A DNA stretch of 9,138 nucleotides, taken from NCBI GenBank assembly GCA_002437725.1, contig DJRF01000004.1, positions 1 to 9,138 of the forward strand, given 5' to 3'. Numbering within the stretch: position 1 is the stretch's first letter; each line of letters begins with the position of its first letter. Below, one piece after another: positions 5,222 to 9,138 of this stretch. Made by a program: the position numbers and the translations under genes. A model generated the notes under the pieces. The model saw nothing but the letters and a program-made list of their open reading frames with translations, was not told where the DNA came from and did no database searches. This DNA is from Treponema sp. UBA6367 (lineage in GTDB: Bacteria; Spirochaetota; Spirochaetia; Treponematales; Treponemataceae).

Positions 5222-8200
5222 ATGGAAATTATAACACAAAACGAAAAGAGAATAACATTGGAAATCATAGCGCCTGAATTCATTGATAATATACATAAAA
5301 CTCTGAGTCAAAGTTTGAAAGAAGAAATCAAGCTTGGCAGTAAAGTGTCGGTTGCTGCGGCTTGTTTTTCGATTTATGCTTATCAGGAATTACAGAAAGC
5401 GCTTAAAGATATTGATGAATTAAGGTTTATTTTTACTTCTCCTACATTTGTTGCTGAAAAAGCAAAAAAAGAAAAGCGTGAGTTTTATATTCCTCGTTTG
5501 AACCGCGAAAGAAGTCTTTACGGTACAGAGTTTGAAGTAAAGCTTCGCAACGAGCTTAATCAAAAAGCTATTGCAAAAGAATGTGCTGAATGGATTAAAC
5601 AAAAGGCTCATTTTAAGTCTAACTCTACTCAGCAGAATATGCCTTGTTTTATGAATGTTGATGAAACTTCTTACAATCCTGTAAGAGAGTTTACGGCTGT
5701 TGAGCTTGGTGTTGAAAAAGGAAATAATGCAGCTTTTGCAATTACAAAAATGCAGGCTCCTATGAGTTCTGGTTTTTTGCAAACTTTTGAACATTTCTGG
5801 CAAAACAGAGATATGATGCAGGATGTTACTGACCAGGTAATTGAAAACATAACTTCTGCATATAATGAGAATGCGCCTGAATTTATTTATTTCATTACAC
5901 TTTATAATATCTTCAAAGAGTTTTTAGATGATATAAGTGAAGATGTTCTACCAAAGGAAGCAACTGGTTTTAAGCAGAGTGCAATCTGGAATAAACTTTA
6001 TAACTTCCAGCAAGATGCTTGTCTTGCAATCATTAATAAACTTGAAAAATATAATGGTTGTATTCTTGCAGATAGTGTTGGTCTTGGTAAAACATTTACT
6101 GCTCTTTCTGTTATTAAATATTTTGAAAGCAGAAATAGCAGAGTTCTTGTTCTTTGTCCTAAAAAGCTTGCTAATAACTGGAATATTTATAAAGGAAATT
6201 ATAAGAACAATCCAATAGCAGATGACCGTCTGCGTTATGATGTTTTATTCCATACAGACTTGAACCGAAAACACGGCCAGTCTAATGGAAATGACCTTGC
6301 TTGTATCAACTGGGGAAATTATGACCTCGTTGTTATTGATGAATCTCATAACTTCCGTAATGGTATAGGAACCCACGCGAATACTAAAGAAAACCGTTAT
6401 ATGCAGCTGATGGAGAAAGTTATTAAACAGGGAGTAAAGACAAAAGTCTTAATGCTTAGTGCTACGCCTGTTAATAACCGCTTTATTGATTTAAGAAACC
6501 AGCTGGCTCTTGCATACGAAGGTTCGGCCGAGAATCTTGATCAGAATCTTAAAACTAAAAGTTCAATTGAGGACATATTCCGACAGGCTCAGATTGCATT
6601 TAATAAGTGGAGCCGTTTTGATAAGGAAGAACGAACTACAGAAAATCTTTTGAGTATGTTAAGTTTTGACTTCTTTGAAGTTTTGGACAGTGTAACTATT
6701 GCACGAAGCCGAAAGCATATTCAGAAATATTATGATACAAAAGATATTGGAACTTTTCCAAAAAGACTTCATCCAATTTCATATTCGACTCCACTTACTG
6801 ATGATGATAATGAAACAACATTCAATTTAATTTTTGAAGAATTAAATAAACTGAAACTTTCAGTTTATGTACCTTCTCATTTTATTCTGCCAAGTAAACG
6901 TTCAAAGTATGATTTGAATGTAGATGAAGAAACAGGTTCAGGTGGATTTGACCAGATGGGGCGTGAAAGCGGTATCCGCAGACTTATGGCGATTAACCTT
7001 TTGAAACGTCTTGAAAGTTCTGTATATTCATTCAGACTCACAACTCAGCGTGTACGCTCTTATATTAATCATACAATAAAACTTGTAGAGGATTTTACTG
7101 AAAATAAAAACAATCCAAATATCAATCTTACAGAGATATCAATGGATGACGATTATGATTTTGATGACCAGAATGCAAGCGACATGTTTGCAATTGGTAA
7201 GAAAGTTAAGATTGATTTAAATGATATGGATTATGTTTCCTGGCTTGCAGATTTGAGAATTGATGAAGCAATTTTTGCAGGACTTGAAAGCCTTACAGCA
7301 GAAATTACTCCAGAGAAAGATTCAAAGCTTCAGAAACTTGTTGAAGTTATTTGTAACAAAATTGAACATCCAATAAATGGTGATAATAAGAAGGTAATTG
7401 TATTCTCCGCATTTGCAGATACAGCAGATTATCTTTATGACAATTTGAGCGGACTGATAAAAGAAAAGTATGGATTAAATACTGCTATGGTTAGCGGTAC
7501 AGCAGAAGGACGAAGTACACTTGATAAGTTCCGCTGCGATTTGAATGCAGTTCTTACATACTTCTCTCCATTTTCAAAAGATAAGAATGTAATTTACCCG
7601 GATGATCCAAGAAGTATTGATTTACTTATTGCAACAGACTGTATTTCTGAAGGTCAGAACTTACAGGACTGTGACTATCTTATTAACTATGATATTCATT
7701 GGAATCCAGTCCGCATAATTCAGCGCTTTGGACGAATTGACCGTATTGGTAGTAAGAACGCTCAGATTCAGCTTGTAAACTTCTGGCCTGATCTAACGCT
7801 TGATGAATATATCAATTTGAAAGGTCGTGTTGAAACTCGAATGAAGATTGTTGATATGGCGGCCACGGCCGATGACAATATTCTTGAAGAAGAGCAAAAA
7901 GATCTTGAATATCGTAAAGAGCAGCTTAAGCGATTGCAGGAAGAAGCCTGCGATATTGAAGATATGAATACTGGAATTAACATTATGGACTTAGGACTTA
8001 ATGAATTCCGATTGGATTTACTTGAATATGTAAAAGAAAATGGCGACCTTGATAATACTCCATTTGGACTCCATGCTGTAACAAAAGCTTCTGAAGACTG
8101 CCCTCCTGGAGTAATCTATGTTCTTAAAAACCGAAATAATAACGTAAATATAGATAACCAGAACAGGCTTCATCCTTTCTACATGGTCTATATTGGGAAA

Positions 8201-8518
8201 GACGGAAATGTAGTTTGTAATCATCTGAATCCTAAAAATATGCTGGATAAAATGCGGCTGATGTGTAAGGCAAAAAGCGAACCCATTCCAGAGGTTTACA
8301 GACAGTTTAATATTGAAACAAAAGATGGCCGCAATATGAAAGTTTATAACCAGCTTTTGTGTGATTCTATTTCTTCAATTATAGAAGTAAAAGACGAAAG
8401 TGATATGGATTCATTCCTTAGCGGTGATGCGGTAGATTTTAAGCATGGACAGATAAAAGGCCTTGATGACTTTGAGCTTATCTGCTTCTTAGTAATAAAA
8501 GAGGCCAAGAATGCTTAA
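5222..8518 (+). CDS. SNF2-type helicase/ATPase with N-terminal PLD-like domain (defence-associated)
   Basis: This 1098-residue superfamily 2 ATPase probably tracks on DNA in a restriction-like defence system. Numbered from the ATG at 5222, residues about 1-240 look like the phospholipase-D-like N-domain of helicase-related proteins, but no H-x-K catalytic motif is visible, so it is probably non-catalytic. Helicase motifs follow: Q-like NFQQDA (261-266); I, ADSVGLGKT (283-291, Lys290); Ia, VLVLCPKKLANNW (308-320); II, DESH (373-376); III, SATPVNNR (413-420); IV, KVIVFSAFADTADYL (724-738); V, ATDCISEGQNLQ (804-815); and VI, QRFGRIDRIGS (834-844). About 300 residues separate III from IV and include an acidic stretch (642-649). 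Residues 886-908 are probably coiled. A GTG at 5171 would add 17 residues but has no ribosome site and lies in the 5167-5184 hairpin. The ATG at 5222 has only a weak GCGGA (5209-5213). The gene overlaps the next by 8 bp. Confidence 0.87.
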   Translation: MEIITQNEKRITLEIIAPEFIDNIHKTLSQSLKEEIKLGSKVSVAAACFSIYAYQELQKALKDIDELRFIFTSPTFVAEKAKKEKREFYIPRLNRERSLYGTEFEVKLRNELNQKAIAKECAEWIKQKAHFKSNSTQQNMPCFMNVDETSYNPVREFTAVELGVEKGNNAAFAITKMQAPMSSGFLQTFEHFWQNRDMMQDVTDQVIENITSAYNENAPEFIYFITLYNIFKEFLDDISEDVLPKEATGFKQSAIWNKLYNFQQDACLAIINKLEKYNGCILADSVGLGKTFTALSVIKYFESRNSRVLVLCPKKLANNWNIYKGNYKNNPIADDRLRYDVLFHTDLNRKHGQSNGNDLACINWGNYDLVVIDESHNFRNGIGTHANTKENRYMQLMEKVIKQGVKTKVLMLSATPVNNRFIDLRNQLALAYEGSAENLDQNLKTKSSIEDIFRQAQIAFNKWSRFDKEERTTENLLSMLSFDFFEVLDSVTIARSRKHIQKYYDTKDIGTFPKRLHPISYSTPLTDDDNETTFNLIFEELNKLKLSVYVPSHFILPSKRSKYDLNVDEETGSGGFDQMGRESGIRRLMAINLLKRLESSVYSFRLTTQRVRSYINHTIKLVEDFTENKNNPNINLTEISMDDDYDFDDQNASDMFAIGKKVKIDLNDMDYVSWLADLRIDEAIFAGLESLTAEITPEKDSKLQKLVEVICNKIEHPINGDNKKVIVFSAFADTADYLYDNLSGLIKEKYGLNTAMVSGTAEGRSTLDKFRCDLNAVLTYFSPFSKDKNVIYPDDPRSIDLLIATDCISEGQNLQDCDYLINYDIHWNPVRIIQRFGRIDRIGSKNAQIQLVNFWPDLTLDEYINLKGRVETRMKIVDMAATADDNILEEEQKDLEYRKEQLKRLQEEACDIEDMNTGINIMDLGLNEFRLDLLEYVKENGDLDNTPFGLHAVTKASEDCPPGVIYVLKNRNNNVNIDNQNRLHPFYMVYIGKDGNVVCNHLNPKNMLDKMRLMCKAKSEPIPEVYRQFNIETKDGRNMKVYNQLLCDSISSIIEVKDESDMDSFLSGDAVDFKHGQIKGLDDFELICFLVIKEAKNA

Positions 8519-9119
8519 GCTCCCAGAAGTTACAGAACTAAGAAAGGCTTTACCGAAAGCCCAGATTTACAGAAAGTTTGAGCTTACAAATGCGCAAGTC
8601 GCAAAGTTTGATGCGGATATTAGTAGAATTGATATTGTAAATGAAGTAAGTGCCAGAACGATTTCTGCAATACAGGAAGGACAAAAAATAAAAAGTTTTT
8701 ATCTTTTGAGCGTTACTCTTAAGACAAAAGACTATGAGCCAAAGAATATTGAACGTATTGCAAAACTGATTCCACAGAATCTTATTTTTGCATTACAGTT
8801 TGAAGAAGAGATTCAGCTGGCAGTTTTCTGTGAAAAACTTTTTACAACAGAATGGATGCCGGAAACAAAAGCGGCAATTGAACTTTTTGGCTTGAACTTT
8901 GATGACGTTTGGGAAAATATCATCAAAAAGATTGAAGGTGGCGAATGGGATAATGACCTTAGCCTTGAAGAAAATATAGAAATTAAGGATAAAAAAGAAA
9001 AACTTGAAAAAGAAATAAACAGGCTTGAAAAGCTTGCCAGAAAAGAAGTTCAGCCTAAAAAGAAGTTTGAGCTTGTGAATAAGAAAAGAAAACTGGAAGA
9101 GGAATTAGGGAGATTATAA
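8511..9119 (+). CDS. DUF4391 domain protein, partner of the helicase
   Basis: This 202-residue protein fits the DUF4391 family. It has an N-terminal LPKAQIYRKFELT segment (14-26), a central region with SFYLLSVTLKTKDYEP (62-77) and an IPQNLIFALQFEEEIQLAVF core (87-106), then a highly charged coiled-coil tail (about 157-200). The function is unknown. In my knowledge of the family these genes commonly sit between SNF2-type helicase genes and type III-like methylase/nuclease genes, so a subunit or adaptor role in that complex is likely (inference). The ATG overlaps the helicase stop by 8 bp and has GAGG (8501-8504) 6 nt upstream, so the two are co-translated. There is no signal peptide or membrane segment, which points to the cytoplasm. 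Confidence 0.8.
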   Translation: MLKLPEVTELRKALPKAQIYRKFELTNAQVAKFDADISRIDIVNEVSARTISAIQEGQKIKSFYLLSVTLKTKDYEPKNIERIAKLIPQNLIFALQFEEEIQLAVFCEKLFTTEWMPETKAAIELFGLNFDDVWENIIKKIEGGEWDNDLSLEENIEIKDKKEKLEKEINRLEKLARKEVQPKKKFELVNKKRKLEEELGRL

Positions 9120-9125
9120 GGAGGC

Positions 9126-9138
9126 ATGATAAAAAAGA
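9126..9138 (+). CDS. Start of a further gene in the helicase operon, cut by the window edge
   Basis: Only ATG-ATA-AAA-AAG and one base are visible. A consensus Shine-Dalgarno, AAGGAGG (9118-9124), overlaps the DUF4391 stop, so another coding sequence certainly seems to follow in the same transcript. The spacer to the ATG at 9126 is only 1 nt, which is unusually short, so the real start may lie beyond the window. By the usual neighbourhood I would expect a type III-like methyltransferase, but nothing visible shows it. Confidence 0.4.

Noticed and set aside
1..9138. CRISPR array, tRNA, rRNA or insertion sequence
   Set aside because: I saw no regularly spaced direct repeats, no cloverleaf-like segment, and no transposase motif or matching terminal inverted repeats.

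Overview
The window is an AT-rich bacterial accessory region, about 9.1 kb, with every convincing gene on the + strand. It is a restriction/defence island. Codon use, the small interspersed hairpin and a GC-rich repeat suggest to me a low-GC bacterium such as a gut Treponema-like spirochaete. That assignment is an impression and not something the sequence proves.

Positions 2-4408 hold an LlaJI-type restriction-modification operon. It starts with a cytosine-5 DNA methyltransferase whose 5' end lies left of the window. This overlaps by ATGA a McrB-like AAA+ motor protein (R1 subunit). After a GC-rich repeat of about 130 bp comes a PD-(D/E)XK endonuclease of the LlaJI/McrC type (R2 subunit). The methylase would protect the host sites, R1 would bind the target and translocate with nucleotide hydrolysis, and R2 would cut.

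Positions 4409-5221 are a small-gene spacer. A strong -10 box is followed by a short ORF that is broken at a seven-A run. Immediately behind it is a DUF4160-like small protein, possibly half of a toxin-antitoxin-type pair and possibly also C-terminally damaged. Then come a 33-codon ORF and two small hairpins.

Positions 5222-9119 hold a large SNF2-type helicase with a probable N-terminal phospholipase-D-like domain. It overlaps by 8 bp a DUF4391 protein. A strong Shine-Dalgarno and the first codons of another gene follow at the right edge. To my knowledge helicase/DUF4391 pairs often precede type III-like Mod/Res genes, so this is probably the first half of a second restriction-like defence operon that continues beyond the window.

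The most interesting points are: (1) the GC-rich repeat wedged between R1 and R2, open in two frames and joined closely to both genes; (2) a sharp codon-usage break inside the McrB-like gene, between its target-recognition domain and its motor; (3) a homopolymer frameshift in the small ORF before DUF4160; (4) a perfect hairpin sitting inside the reading frame of the methyltransferase; and (5) the poorly characterised helicase/DUF4391 module.
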